A stretch of 38,096 nt of DNA. Origin: Desulfovibrionaceae bacterium (lineage in GTDB: Bacteria > Desulfobacterota > Desulfovibrionia > Desulfovibrionales > Desulfovibrionaceae). Positions within the stretch are counted from its first letter, which is position 1; the number at the start of each line of letters is the position of its first letter. The notes under the pieces were generated by a model. That model made no database searches, had not been told where the DNA came from, and worked only from the letters and a program-made list of their open reading frames with translations. Location: NCBI GenBank assembly GCA_029011315.1, contig JAQXLA010000025.1:1-38096 (forward strand), in the 5' to 3' direction. Made by a program: the position numbers and the translations under genes. Shown here piece after piece: positions 7,229 through 17,713 of the stretch.

Positions 7229-10200
7229 ATGAGCATGCATGAAGAAGAAATAGCCGGAATTATTTTACAGAGATTTCTGAATGATTCCGTGCCCGATTAC
7301 ATTCGGGATTCCGGGCAGGAGATTTTGTCTTCCGGCGGCGTTCATAAGCAGATTATCCGCAAAGACGGATCAGAATGGGATATTGAAAGCATAGTCGCTG
7401 GAGATGATTTTCAGAATTATTCGCCCCATCTCCTCCTGCATATGAATGATTCCCGGATGGATCATTCATGCAACTGCCATGAAGCATTCATGGGTGTCTG
7501 CCGGCATGTGGCAGCTGCGGCTTTGAAATTTTTTGCTGATCTTGACATGATGCATGGAGCGGCCGAAGAACCCCAGAAAGTCAATACGGACTGGAAGCAG
7601 AGCTTTCGTCCGTTTTTCCGCAGTTCCATGGAGCCGGAAATAGGTCGGCATTATTTTCTGTTCCGTTTTTATCCGGAAAGAGGGCGGCTTGTCGTTGCTT
7701 TTTTCCGGGCGAGACAGAATAAAACAGGGCTGTCTTCCGTTCATCAGGAAGTGACGCTGGATCAGATACTCCGCAATCCGGAATGGTGCGATCAATCCCC
7801 GCAGTTGCTGCAGGTTATTCGCCAGATCGGACATTATATCGATTATTACGGTCATCGTATTGAAATTCCCGAAGGGCTGGTGTCCTGGTTTTTCTGGGCT
7901 GTACGCCATGAATTTTACCTTCTCTGGCGAGATACGGATCGACCTTGCTCCATTGTCAGTACGCCGCTGAGTCTGAAACTGCGTCCTGTTCTGATTGATG
8001 AAGGTCTCCGTTTCGACGTGCTGCTTCAGCGGGAGGGAAAAAAGCCAGTCTGCATTTCCGACGATGAAAATGAAAGCATTACCTTTCACGGGCAGATGCC
8101 TCTCTGGGTATGCCGCAATCAAAGCTTTTATCCGGTTCAGACGAGTTTTGCCCTGTCTCTGATTCAGGATCTGATTTCACTTCATCCGATTGTGCCTCAG
8201 GACTATATGCCGGAATTTCTGGATCGTGTCTGGACGAGGATCCCTTCTTCGGAACTTTACGAACCCGATGATTTTCTTAAGATTATGGAACCGGTATTTC
8301 AGCCGGCGACGTATAATCCCAAGCTTTTCCTTGATGAAGAAGGCAGCCTGTTGACATTGGAAGTGCAGAATACCTATGAAACGGTGCATGGAGAATTTTC
8401 TCTGCACGGTCCAAATCCGGATTTTCAGACAGGAAGTTATGTTTATGACGGGCGTACCTATCTGGTACGTAGAAATCAGGAAAAGGAAGCTTTGCTGATG
8501 ACGCAGCTTGCGGAGATGCGGTTTCAGCAGCGAAACAATCATCTCTGGTTCATGGAGCCTGAAGAAGCCATCGCTTTTCTGCTGGATGCGTATCCGAAAC
8601 TGGTGGAGACGTGGCGCGTCTACGGAGAACGGGCCTTGACGCGGTACAAGGTTCGCATGTCACAGCCTGTCATTTCAGCCAAGGTCGAGAGCAATGAACA
8701 GGAAAAATGGTTTACGCTTGATATCGAAATTGAGTACGATGGGCAGAAGCTGCCGCTGGATCGCATCTGGCGGGCCTGGTCGAGAGGACGTCGCTATGTT
8801 CAGCTGAAGGATGGTTCCTACACAAGCCTGCCCGAAGCCTGGCTTGAAAAACTGTCGCATAAGCTTCAGGTGCTTGGACTGGATCCTTCCAAGCCGCCGA
8901 AACGGCAGTACCGGCAGTTTGAAGCTCCCGTGCTGGACAATCTGCTTGATGAAATGCCTAATGCTCAGGCTGACTCATTTTGGAATACGCTGCGTGAAAA
9001 GGTGCATAATTTTCGGGAAGTGGTTCCTGTTCAGACGCCTCGCGGTCTGAGAGCTACATTGCGCAATTATCAGCTTCAGGGCATTTCCTATCTGAATTTT
9101 TTGAGCGAGTACGGATTTGGAGGCATTCTGGCCGATGAAATGGGGCTGGGCAAGACGATTCAGACGCTTGCCTTCGTGCAGTCCATGGTCAACAGCGGAC
9201 ACGAGGAGCCAAATCTGATCGTCGTGCCAACTTCAGTGCTTCCGAACTGGGAGCGCGAAGCTTCGAAGTTCGTGCCCGATCTGAAATGTCTGATTGTATA
9301 CGGAACGCGCCGTGAAGGCATGTTCCGCCGCATTGCGGAATCCAATCTGGTCATCACGACGTACGCTCTTCTGCGTCGAGATCTGGAAGAGTTGAAAAAG
9401 CATTACTTTAATGCGGTCATTCTGGATGAGGCGCAGAATATCAAGAATCCCAATACGATTACGGCGCGCTCTGTGCGCATGATCCGGGCGCGTATGCGTC
9501 TTTGCCTGTCCGGTACGCCAATAGAGAACAATCTTTTTGAATTGTGGTCGCTGTTTGAATTCCTTATGCCCGGATTTCTTGGATCGCAGCATGCGTTTCA
9601 GAGGGGCGTGATCAAACCGATTAAAGAAGGCGATGAGGAATCTCTGGAATATCTGCGCTCTCGGGTCAAGCCGTTCATCTTGAGGCGAACGAAGGCGGAA
9701 GTCGCCAAGGATCTGCCTCCGAAGATTGAAAACGTATCCTACTGCAATATGACAGATGAGCAGGCTGAGCTGTACGCCGCGCTGACTCGCAAGCTGCGGG
9801 ATCAGGTGCTTTCTGATGTTGAGGAAAAAGGCATGGCCAAAAGTCAGATGTCTATTCTGGATGCCTTGCTGAAGCTGCGTCAGATTTGCTGTCATCCGCG
9901 TCTGCTTAAAGTGGACATCCCCGGATTTTCCACAGCCAGCCTTCCTTCTGGAAAATTTGAAGCCTTTAAGGATATGATTTTTGACATCGTTGATGGCGGG
10001 CATAAAGTGCTGGTTTTTTCCCAGTTTGTCCAAATGCTTCAGATTATTCGCAGTTGGCTTCAGATGACGGAAATACCTTTCTGTTACCTGGACGGTACAA
10101 GCAAGGATCGGTTTGAACAGGTAGATCGCTTCAATTCCGATCCGAATATTCCCGTCTTTCTCATCTCGCTGAAAGCCGGAGGAACGGGTATTAACCTGAC

Positions 10201-10453
10201 ATCGGCCGACTATGTGATTCATTACGATCCCTGGTGGAATCCCGCTGTGGAAAGTCAGGCGACCGATCGCACGCACCGCATCGGGCAGACGCGCCAGGTT
10301 TTTTCCTATAAGCTGATCTGTCAGAATACCGTTGAAGAAAAGATCCTCAAACTTCAGGAAATGAAGAAGGGAGTTGCCGAAGCGGTTATTCCCGGGCAGG
10401 ATACATGGAAGTCTTTGACGCGGGACGATCTGGAGATGCTGTTTGAAGTGTAG
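7229..10453 (+). CDS. SNF2-family DNA-dependent ATPase with SWIM zinc finger
   Basis: A large helicase-like remodeller of about 1074 residues. Near residue 80 is a SWIM zinc finger, CNCHEAFMGVCRH (CxC...CxH), for DNA or protein binding. A long middle region is of the bacterial SNF2-associated type. The ATPase starts with Walker A in GGILADEMGLGKTIQ, then DEAQ in VILDEAQNIKN, SGTPIENN, and ends with the C-terminal RecA lobe: GGTGINLTSADYVIHYDPWW and the QATDRTHRIGQ motif VI. ATG 7229 follows GAGGAAGAGGG and is preferred over ATG 7196, which adds 11 residues. Single gene, closed by a strong hairpin terminator. The family acts on protein-DNA complexes such as stalled polymerase; the exact target is unknown. 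Confidence 0.93.
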   Translation: MSMHEEEIAGIILQRFLNDSVPDYIRDSGQEILSSGGVHKQIIRKDGSEWDIESIVAGDDFQNYSPHLLLHMNDSRMDHSCNCHEAFMGVCRHVAAAALKFFADLDMMHGAAEEPQKVNTDWKQSFRPFFRSSMEPEIGRHYFLFRFYPERGRLVVAFFRARQNKTGLSSVHQEVTLDQILRNPEWCDQSPQLLQVIRQIGHYIDYYGHRIEIPEGLVSWFFWAVRHEFYLLWRDTDRPCSIVSTPLSLKLRPVLIDEGLRFDVLLQREGKKPVCISDDENESITFHGQMPLWVCRNQSFYPVQTSFALSLIQDLISLHPIVPQDYMPEFLDRVWTRIPSSELYEPDDFLKIMEPVFQPATYNPKLFLDEEGSLLTLEVQNTYETVHGEFSLHGPNPDFQTGSYVYDGRTYLVRRNQEKEALLMTQLAEMRFQQRNNHLWFMEPEEAIAFLLDAYPKLVETWRVYGERALTRYKVRMSQPVISAKVESNEQEKWFTLDIEIEYDGQKLPLDRIWRAWSRGRRYVQLKDGSYTSLPEAWLEKLSHKLQVLGLDPSKPPKRQYRQFEAPVLDNLLDEMPNAQADSFWNTLREKVHNFREVVPVQTPRGLRATLRNYQLQGISYLNFLSEYGFGGILADEMGLGKTIQTLAFVQSMVNSGHEEPNLIVVPTSVLPNWEREASKFVPDLKCLIVYGTRREGMFRRIAESNLVITTYALLRRDLEELKKHYFNAVILDEAQNIKNPNTITARSVRMIRARMRLCLSGTPIENNLFELWSLFEFLMPGFLGSQHAFQRGVIKPIKEGDEESLEYLRSRVKPFILRRTKAEVAKDLPPKIENVSYCNMTDEQAELYAALTRKLRDQVLSDVEEKGMAKSQMSILDALLKLRQICCHPRLLKVDIPGFSTASLPSGKFEAFKDMIFDIVDGGHKVLVFSQFVQMLQIIRSWLQMTEIPFCYLDGTSKDRFEQVDRFNSDPNIPVFLISLKAGGTGINLTSADYVIHYDPWWNPAVESQATDRTHRIGQTRQVFSYKLICQNTVEEKILKLQEMKKGVAEAVIPGQDTWKSLTRDDLEMLFEV

Positions 10454-10479
10454 CTTGATCCTCTTCTTCTTGTGAAGGC

Positions 10480-10516
10480 GGTCTTCTGTCATCGGTCGAC
10501 AGAAGACCATATTTTT
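10480..10516 (+). terminator. Intrinsic terminator of the SNF2 gene
   Basis: A perfect 11-bp stem, GGTCTTCTGTC (10480-10490) with GACAGAAGACC (10498-10508), has a 7-base loop and is followed by ATATTTTT. It lies 27 bases past the helicase stop. Confidence 0.9.
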
Positions 10517-10598
10517 CATGGAGACTGATGAAAAAAGGCGCGTTGTTGCATGATCGCAAGCGCAGAAAACAAAAAACAGGGGTTTTTAAGGATCCGTC

Positions 10599-11426
10599 AT
10601 GAAACAGACTACGGGAACTCTGGCCGCAATGAAGGCTTCAGGGAACAAAATTTCAATGATTACGGCCTATGACTATACAATGGCCAGATTGATCAGTGCT
10701 TCCGGAGCTGAGATGATTCTCGTCGGGGATTCTCTGGGGATGGTGATGCTCGGCTATGAAGATACGGTTCCTGTCACGATGGATGACATGGTGCGGCATA
10801 CCCGTGCGGTATCTCGTGGCTGCGGAGACTGCTTTTTGGTGGCTGACATGCCATTCATGGCCTGCCGTATCAGCAAAAGGGATACGCTTCTGGCTTCAGC
10901 GCGGCTGATGCAGGAAGGTCGAGCCAATGCTGTAAAAATTGAAGGCGGAACAGAAATGGCGGACAGCATTCGTGCTGTAGTAGAAAGCGGCATTCCCGTT
11001 ATGGGGCATGTGGGTCTGACACCGCAGTCTGTGCATGCTCTGGGCGGCTTCAAGGTGCAGGGCAGGGAACTTGCCGGAGCTCAGAAAGTGCTCGATGACG
11101 CCCGTGCCGTTGCGGAAGCCGGAGCATTCGGCATTGTCCTGGAGTGTATTCCTGCGCCTCTTGCCAAGCTGATTACGGAGGAAACGGGCTGTATTACGAT
11201 TGGCATCGGAGCTGGATCCGGTTGTGACGGCCAGGTTCTGGTAGGTCAGGATCTTCTCGGTATGTATTCGGAAAGAACGCCGAAGTTTCTGAAACGGTAT
11301 GCACAGATAGGGCAAACGGTAACAGATGCCTGCAGACAGTACTGTGAAGAAGTGAGAAGCGGGGTTTTTCCCGATGAGGCTCACAGCTTCTCTTTGGATC
11401 CGGAGATTTTGAAGGCCCTTCATTAA
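10599..11426 (+). CDS. panB: 3-methyl-2-oxobutanoate hydroxymethyltransferase
   Basis: First committed step of pantothenate synthesis: transfers a hydroxymethyl group from methylene-tetrahydrofolate to alpha-ketoisovalerate. Family blocks seen: MITAYDYTMARL, LVGDSLGMVMLGYEDT with the Mg-binding Asp, VADMPFMAC with the second Asp, KIEGG, GHVGLTPQS and LECIPAPLA with the catalytic Glu. Length of 275 residues is normal. AAGGA lies 6 bases before the ATG. Flanked by terminators on both sides, so it is transcribed alone; panC and panD are not in the window. Confidence 0.96.
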   Translation: MKQTTGTLAAMKASGNKISMITAYDYTMARLISASGAEMILVGDSLGMVMLGYEDTVPVTMDDMVRHTRAVSRGCGDCFLVADMPFMACRISKRDTLLASARLMQEGRANAVKIEGGTEMADSIRAVVESGIPVMGHVGLTPQSVHALGGFKVQGRELAGAQKVLDDARAVAEAGAFGIVLECIPAPLAKLITEETGCITIGIGAGSGCDGQVLVGQDLLGMYSERTPKFLKRYAQIGQTVTDACRQYCEEVRSGVFPDEAHSFSLDPEILKALH

Positions 11427-11455
11427 CAAAATTGAAAAATATTTTTATGACAGAG

Positions 11456-11491
11456 AAAACGGTTCAGTTTAAATCAAATTGAGCCGTTTTT
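11456..11491 (+). terminator. Intrinsic terminator of panB
   Basis: AACGGTTCAGTTT (11458-11470) pairs with AAATTGAGCCGTT (11476-11488) with two G-T wobbles and a 5-base loop. The stem is flanked by A's on the left and T's on the right. Confidence 0.85.
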
Positions 11492-11599
11492 GTGTGTTGT
11501 TAACACAAGAGAAATGCGGTCTTTTCTTGTTTTTCCAATTTGTTTGCGCTATCCCAATAATATCTTGAAAAGACAATTTTGTGAAAGGAAGGTTTTTTT

Positions 11600-12931
11600 A
11601 TGGATTGGCTTACGGCTCTTAATGATATCGTATGGGGACCTGGAATGCTGGTACTGCTCGTTGGTACCGGGCTTTATTTGACTATCGGCCTGCGTTTCCT
11701 GACGTTCCGGGAGATTCCCGCAAGCTTTAAGAAAATGTGGCACGGCCGTAAAAAGGGAGAGCACGGGGAACTGTCTCCATTTAATGCGCTGATGACTGCC
11801 ATGGCCGCTACTATCGGAACCGGAAACATTGCAGGCGTGGCTACGGCCATTTTTGTGGGTGGTCCGGGTGCGCTGTTCTGGATGTGGATGACGGCACTGG
11901 TCGGCATGGCAACCAAATTTGCTGAGGTGCTGCTTGCCGTGCATTACCGTGAAAAGACGCCTGCCGGAAATTTTGTCGGCGGAGCCATGTATTTTATTAA
12001 AAACGGCCTTGGACCGAAATGGGGCTGGATGGGCACCGCCTTTGCTCTGTTCGGCGTGTTCGCATCTTTTGGCATCGGGAATATGGTGCAGTGCAATTCC
12101 ATTTCCGATGCGGTAAGCAGCACGTTCGGCATCCCCTCCTGGATTACGGCTGTGATCCTTTTCCTGCTGAGCTGCAAGGTCTTTCTCGGCGGTGTGCCTC
12201 GCATTGGCAAGGTCGCTGGACGCGTTGTGCCGATTATGGCTGTGGTCTATATTGCGGTTTCGTTGCTGATTATCATACTGAATATTACAGAACTTCCCGC
12301 TGTATTTTCTATGGTCGTGCGTGAAGCCTTCACGCCCACGGCTGCGCAGGGAGGCTTCGCCGGAGCAAGTGTCATGATGGCAATCCGCATGGGCATGGCT
12401 CGAGGCGTATTTTCCAATGAAGCCGGACTTGGCAGCGCCCCTATTGCCCACGCCACTACGACGGCCGCTTCCCCCATGTTTCAGGCTCTGCTCGGCATGC
12501 TTGACGTTTTTATCGATACCATCATCGTCTGCAGTATGACGGGCTTTACTATCCTGGTGACGGGACAGTGGACTTCCGGCCTGACTGGTGCCTCTTTGAC
12601 TGCGGCGGCGTTTCAGTCTGTGCTTCCCGGCGGGGCTATTATCCTGACGATCTGCCTGATCCCGTTTGCGTTCTCTACGGTGCTTGGCTGGTGCGTATAC
12701 GGTGAACGCTGTGTGATTTATCTTTTCGGAGATCGCGGACAGAAAATTTTTCGCGTCATCTTCTGTCTGATTATTCCTGTAGGAACAGTGATCAAGCTCG
12801 ATCTCGCCTGGCTGCTGTCAGATACCTTTAACGCGCTGATGGCCATTCCGAACTTGATCGGCGTCCTGCTCCTCAGCCCTGTTGTGTTTAGGCTGGTGCG
12901 GGAATACCGGGAAAGGGGATTGGATCGATAA
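11600..12931 (+). CDS. Sodium/alanine-type amino-acid symporter (AGCS family)
   Basis: A polytopic inner-membrane carrier of 443 residues with about 10-11 hydrophobic helices that imports small neutral amino acids (alanine, glycine) with Na+ or H+. Family signatures: [15 protein letters not shown] and [20 protein letters not shown] near residues 72-105, and [17 protein letters not shown] near 270. GAAAGGAAGG precedes the ATG by about 8 bases. Single transcription unit with its own terminator. The substrate is not decidable from sequence. Confidence 0.93.
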   Translation: MDWLTALNDIVWGPGMLVLLVGTGLYLTIGLRFLTFREIPASFKKMWHGRKKGEHGELSPFNALMTAMAATIGTGNIAGVATAIFVGGPGALFWMWMTALVGMATKFAEVLLAVHYREKTPAGNFVGGAMYFIKNGLGPKWGWMGTAFALFGVFASFGIGNMVQCNSISDAVSSTFGIPSWITAVILFLLSCKVFLGGVPRIGKVAGRVVPIMAVVYIAVSLLIIILNITELPAVFSMVVREAFTPTAAQGGFAGASVMMAIRMGMARGVFSNEAGLGSAPIAHATTTAASPMFQALLGMLDVFIDTIIVCSMTGFTILVTGQWTSGLTGASLTAAAFQSVLPGGAIILTICLIPFAFSTVLGWCVYGERCVIYLFGDRGQKIFRVIFCLIIPVGTVIKLDLAWLLSDTFNALMAIPNLIGVLLLSPVVFRLVREYRERGLDR

Positions 12932-12957
12932 CGGAGTTTTCCTTTACTGACTTTCAG

Positions 12958-12990
12958 GGTCGCAGCTTTTTTGAGGCATGCGACCTTTTT
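12958..12990 (+). terminator. Intrinsic terminator of the symporter gene
   Basis: GGTCGCA (12958-12964) pairs with TGCGACC (12979-12985) and is followed by TTTTT. The large loop contains a T run of its own and GC bases that could add inner pairs. Confidence 0.75.
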
Positions 12991-13104
12991 ATTTCAGTCG
13001 TAACGTTTTATAACTCCGGCTACGATTTCTGATTGGATGCTTTGCGGGGAGCAGTTAAGCATCTCGTATCCGGGAAGCCCGTTTAAAGGTCGCAAGTAAC
13101 AGAA

Positions 13105-13572
13105 ATGCAAATGTCAGATTTACGCGCGCCTGCTGGGGCACGGCTGGAAAAGAGCCTTACAGGCCCAATTTTTGTTTTTAAAGCCCGGCAAACTGAATCC
13201 GCGGACAACATCATTGTGATGGTTGACGAGGTTCACCATACTCAGGAAGGTGATCTCGGCGAAAAAATGCGTATGGCTCTTCCCAACGCTTTCTTCTTTG
13301 GCTTGACCGGCACGCCCATAAAACGTACGGACAAGAATACGTTCGCCACCTTTGGCGCAGAGTTCGACAGATCCGGGTACATGAACCGCTATTCTTTTTC
13401 CGATTCCATACGTGGTGATGGAGCGCGCTTCCCCTTCGATGGCTGGAAAAGCACCACGGCAGGCACGCAGGAAGTCAGAAAGGCGCTTCGCAGCGTGGTC
13501 TGGATCAAATACAAAATCAAGGATCAGGAAGTCTTCGACAAGGCTTACAACTACATTGAGCAGTACTATTGA
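13105..13572 (+). pseudogene. hsdR: Remnant of type I restriction subunit HsdR, internally deleted
   Basis: HsdR is the ATP-dependent translocase/nuclease of type I restriction enzymes, normally about 800-1100 residues; here only 155 codons remain. From about codon 30 the match is clear: NIIVMVDEVHHTQEGDLG (Walker B/DExH region, Ala changed to Val), FFGLTGTPIKRTD (motif III) and YSFSDSIR. After SIRGDGAR it jumps directly to the family's extreme C-terminus, VRKALRSVVWIKYKIKDQEV and AYNYIEQYY. The N-terminal nuclease domain, Walker A and the second RecA lobe are missing. The first 20 codons are unrelated sequence. It cannot be a working restriction subunit. Confidence 0.85.
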
Positions 13573-13594
13573 TGAGATATAATGGGATGGTCGT

Positions 13595-14467
13595 ATGATA
13601 GGAACAATTATCGGGGATATAGCCGGTTCTCGTTTTGAAAGGCATAACATCAAGTCGAAAGAATTTGAGCTTCTCAACAGCAAGTGCCGTTTTACCGATG
13701 ACTCCGTCATGTCGCTTGCTATTTGCGCAGCTCTTCTTCGCTGCGGCAATAACTATTCGCGGCTGGGAACGCAGGCCATAAGCAGCATGCAAATGATTGG
13801 ACGTGCTTATCCTCTTTGCGGCTATGGCAGGCATTTCCATAAATGGATATTCGACGGCAATCCACAGCCATACAACAGCTGGGGAAATGGGGCCGCCATG
13901 CGGATTAGCGGTTGCGGATACGCAGCCGATTCTCTTGAAACTGTCAAGGAACTCAGCCGGGTTGTCACGGAAGTTACCCATAATCATCCCGAAGGAATCA
14001 AGGGAGCGGAAGCGACAGCCGTCGCCTGCTATCTGGCCCGGACCGGAAAGAGCCTTCTGGAAATCCGCGACTATGTTAACCGCAATTACTATCCGATGGA
14101 TTTCACTCTGGATTCCATCAGGGACAGGTACAAATTTGATGTTTCCTGCCAGGGAAGCGTCCCGCAGGCATTGGAAGCCTTTTTTGAATCGACGTCTTTT
14201 GAAGATGCCATCAGGAATGCCATCTCTATCGGCGGCGACAGCGACACTATTGCCTCCATTACAGGAGGCATAGCGGAAGCCTACTACGGAGTGCCAGCCA
14301 GCCTTCGCAAGCATGCCTTGACATTTCTTGATGAACGCCTGCTTGAGATCCTGGTGGAGTTTGAAAACCGCTTTCCTCCGATAATGGAAAAAATGCGTCC
14401 CGCTGGCAGCGTGCGCATAGAATCAGCAGCGAGAAAAAATTCAGAAAAGGAGACCGCGCTTCAATGA
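13595..14467 (+). CDS. ADP-ribosylglycohydrolase family protein
   Basis: DraG/ARH-type hydrolase (290 residues) expected to remove ADP-ribose from proteins or nucleic acids using two Mg ions. Metal-binding motifs are intact: GDIAGSRFE near residue 8, FTDDSVMS near 34, THNHPEG near 129 and ISIGGDSDTIASITGGIAEA near 213. GGGATGG lies 4 bases before the ATG. It starts 22 bases after the hsdR relic and its TGA overlaps the hsdM start (ATGA, 14464-14467), so it was a member of the restriction-modification operon. Unlike its neighbours the frame is unbroken, suggesting retained or recent function. No ADP-ribosyltransferase is encoded nearby. Confidence 0.88.
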   Translation: MIGTIIGDIAGSRFERHNIKSKEFELLNSKCRFTDDSVMSLAICAALLRCGNNYSRLGTQAISSMQMIGRAYPLCGYGRHFHKWIFDGNPQPYNSWGNGAAMRISGCGYAADSLETVKELSRVVTEVTHNHPEGIKGAEATAVACYLARTGKSLLEIRDYVNRNYYPMDFTLDSIRDRYKFDVSCQGSVPQALEAFFESTSFEDAIRNAISIGGDSDTIASITGGIAEAYYGVPASLRKHALTFLDERLLEILVEFENRFPPIMEKMRPAGSVRIESAARKNSEKETALQ

Positions 14468-14673
14468 TGCAGGCTGCAATGGATGCGGCAGATGATGAGC
14501 TGGCTTCCAGCACAGCCATTCCCGAGGAAACGACAAGCCAGAAGCTGTTATCCCACTTGTTTGAAGCCTCAACATCCTGCGCGGGGACCTATCAATCAGG
14601 ATGAATATAAAGCTACGTGACGCCAATCCTGTTTTTCAAAAGGCTGTCTGAAGTCTACCATCAAAGAGAATGA
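14464..14673 (+). pseudogene. hsdM: Remnant of type I methyltransferase subunit HsdM, frameshifted N-terminus
   Basis: Reading across frames gives the typical HsdM N-terminal helical domain: SQKLLSHLFEA (frame of ATG 14464), then NILRG (from 14571), RGPINQDEYKAT (from 14582) and TPILFFKRLSEVYHQRE (from 14620), ending at TGA 14671. At least three frame changes occur in about 100 bases. The whole catalytic domain with its SAM and NPPY motifs is absent. AGGAG precedes the ATG, which overlaps the glycohydrolase stop by 4 bases. A dead gene, kept only as a relic. Confidence 0.8.
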
Positions 14674-14890
14674 TGTGCTTATCGTCAGATTAGGTTCTCC
14701 TGGAACCGCCTGCGTTGCTACCAAATTTTGTCGAATCTACAATGCTTGCTCAGGAAACCATGTTGAGATAATCCAAATTTCAACCATGGGGGCCGGCAAG
14801 TATTTAGATGCCTTCATCAATGGAACGTGCGCTGTTATTGCTGCCATACCGCTTATTGAATGCATTAAAATACCCAGCCATCAGGGATAG
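14660..14890 (+). pseudogene. hsdS: Remnant of type I specificity subunit HsdS
   Basis: A 75-codon open stretch in a different frame from the hsdM piece. KENDVLIVRLGSPGTACV, the NACSGNHVEII core and IPLIECIKIP follow the pattern of an HsdS target-recognition domain end (gDiLIvr.Gs.Gta, Nasgnhv.ii, ipl...kIPiP). No conserved coiled-coil or second recognition domain follows; the frame stops at 14890. Assignment rests on pattern memory and position directly behind hsdM, so it is less sure than hsdR or hsdM. Confidence 0.55.
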
Positions 14891-16170
<1,280 letters not shown>

Positions 16171-16183
16171 CTTCGCATTCCAC

Positions 16184-16229
16184 ATGGAGCCGTTTCGTGC
16201 CGGAGTGCCGGCGGCTCCATATGCTTTTT
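16184..16229 (+). terminator. Intrinsic terminator of ilvC
   Basis: ATGGAGCCG (16184-16192) pairs with CGGCTCCAT (16212-16220); an inner GCCGG pairing fits in the loop, and CTTTTT follows. It lies just after ilvC and overlaps the upstream extension of the rlmE frame, which argues for the later rlmE start. Confidence 0.8.
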
Positions 16230-16247
16230 CAGGCAGATTCGGCATTT

Positions 16248-16874
16248 ATGAAAGAGTACAGGGATCATTATTTTCTCAAGGCAAAACAGGAACATTATCC
16301 TGCCCGTTCCGTTTATAAGCTGAAGGAGATCGATGCCCGCTTCGGCATTTTCCGTCGGGGCATGCATGTGCTTGATCTCGGAGCCGCTCCGGGATCGTGG
16401 TCTTTGGCAGCTTCCGAGCGTATCGGTACGTCGGGCTATGTCTTAGCCTGTGATCTGCAGACGACGGAAACGGTTTTTCCGGATAATGTTTTTTTTCGGC
16501 AGGAAAACGTTTTTGAGCGTTCCGAGGCCTTTGAAGAAGAACTGTCGCGTCTGGCACCTTTCCATGTCGTCATGAGCGATATGGCTCCCCGTACAACTGG
16601 AACGCGATTTACCGATCAGGCGCGTTCTCTGGAACTCTGCCTTGAAGCCTTCAGCGTAGCGCAGAAAACGCTTATGCCAGGAGGCTCTTTTATTGTGAAA
16701 ATTTTCATGGGACCCGATATCGGGGAGCTGTTGCGAGAAATGCGGCCCCGTTTTGCTCGGGTTACCTCGTTTAAGCCGAAAAGTTCCCGTGCCGAAAGCA
16801 AGGAGACTTTTTTTGTAGGATTAGGCTTTAAATCTCTGGCTGGAGAGCCGGGGAGCGAAGCACAGAACGCATAG
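16248..16874 (+). CDS. rlmE: 23S rRNA 2'-O-methyltransferase RlmE (FtsJ/RrmJ)
   Basis: Methylates the ribose of U2552 (E. coli numbering) of 23S rRNA late in 50S assembly. Seen: [13 protein letters not shown] with the catalytic Lys, the SAM-binding [21 protein letters not shown] with the catalytic Asp, FIVKIFMG with the second Lys and [12 protein letters not shown] with the Glu, completing the K-D-K-E tetrad. ATG 16248 ([13 protein letters not shown]) is the family start; the frame is open to 16197 but that part is the ilvC terminator. Only a weak AGGCAG precedes it. yebC follows after 13 bases, so the two probably form an operon. Confidence 0.93.
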   Translation: MKEYRDHYFLKAKQEHYPARSVYKLKEIDARFGIFRRGMHVLDLGAAPGSWSLAASERIGTSGYVLACDLQTTETVFPDNVFFRQENVFERSEAFEEELSRLAPFHVVMSDMAPRTTGTRFTDQARSLELCLEAFSVAQKTLMPGGSFIVKIFMGPDIGELLREMRPRFARVTSFKPKSSRAESKETFFVGLGFKSLAGEPGSEAQNA

Positions 16875-16887
16875 CAGGGAGAGACAC

Positions 16888-17637
16888 ATGTCCGGACATA
16901 GCAAATGGGCGAATATTCAGCACCGCAAAGGACGCCAGGATGCCAAACGCGGCAAGGAATTTACCAAAGCCGCCAAAGAAATCATCATTGCAGCAAAGAA
17001 CGGCGGCGATCCTGCGGGTAACGCGAGACTTCGTTCTGCTATTGCCGCGGCGAAGGCTATCAACCTGCCAAAGGATAAAATTGATGCCGCTATTCGCAAG
17101 GGTACGGGTCAGGACGCAGGCGGCGATCTCATTGAAATCAACTACGAAGGTCACGCTCCGGGCGGAGTTTCCGTCATTGTGGAATGCGCTACGGACAATC
17201 GAAACCGCACCGTTGCCGATATACGCCATCTGATGACCAAAACTGGCGGATCCATGGGAGAAGCCGGATGCGTGGCATGGATGTTTGATAAAAAAGGCGT
17301 GATCACCTTCTCTAAGGAAAAATATACGGAAGATCAGCTCATGGAAGCGGCTATGGAAGCTGGTGCCGATGACCTGCGCGATGAAGGCGATGTCTGGGAA
17401 GTGCAGACTGATATGGCGGATTTCAACACAGTGCGCGAAGCCTTTGAAGCTGCAGGACTGGAAATGGTCTCTGCGGAGCTGGCCATGCTTCCCAAGACGA
17501 TGCAGCCGGTTACGGATCCCGAAACGGCTAGAAAGTTCCTCCGTTTTGTGGAAACGATTGAAGATCATGACGATGTGCAGAATGTGTATACCAACGCTGA
17601 TGTTCCGGATGAATTGATGGAGCAGCTTGAAGCGTAA
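16888..17637 (+). CDS. yebC: YebC/PmpR family protein
   Basis: TACO1/YebC family protein of 249 residues. Members have been described as DNA-binding regulators and, more recently, as factors that help ribosomes translate proline-rich stretches. The invariant N-terminus [15 protein letters not shown], then [31 protein letters not shown], and [20 protein letters not shown] are all present, so all three domains are intact. AGGGAGA precedes the ATG by 7 bases. It sits between rlmE and ruvC; yebC-ruvC linkage is common. A strong terminator follows. Confidence 0.95.
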   Translation: MSGHSKWANIQHRKGRQDAKRGKEFTKAAKEIIIAAKNGGDPAGNARLRSAIAAAKAINLPKDKIDAAIRKGTGQDAGGDLIEINYEGHAPGGVSVIVECATDNRNRTVADIRHLMTKTGGSMGEAGCVAWMFDKKGVITFSKEKYTEDQLMEAAMEAGADDLRDEGDVWEVQTDMADFNTVREAFEAAGLEMVSAELAMLPKTMQPVTDPETARKFLRFVETIEDHDDVQNVYTNADVPDELMEQLEA

Positions 17638-17662
17638 GCATTTTTTGTGCGTGAAGGCTTGC

Positions 17663-17690
17663 AAAGAGGGCTCTCTGGAGCCCTCTTTTT
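17663..17690 (+). terminator. Intrinsic terminator of rlmE-yebC
   Basis: AAAGAGGGCTC (17663-17673) and GAGCCCTCTTT (17678-17688) form an 11-bp stem with a TCTG loop, followed by further T's. Confidence 0.93.
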
Positions 17691-17713
17691 GATCGAACTA
17701 TACGGAGATCTGA

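Noticed and set aside
16197-16247. N-terminal extension of rlmE
   Set aside because: The bases form the ilvC terminator stem and T run; the family begins at [13 protein letters not shown].
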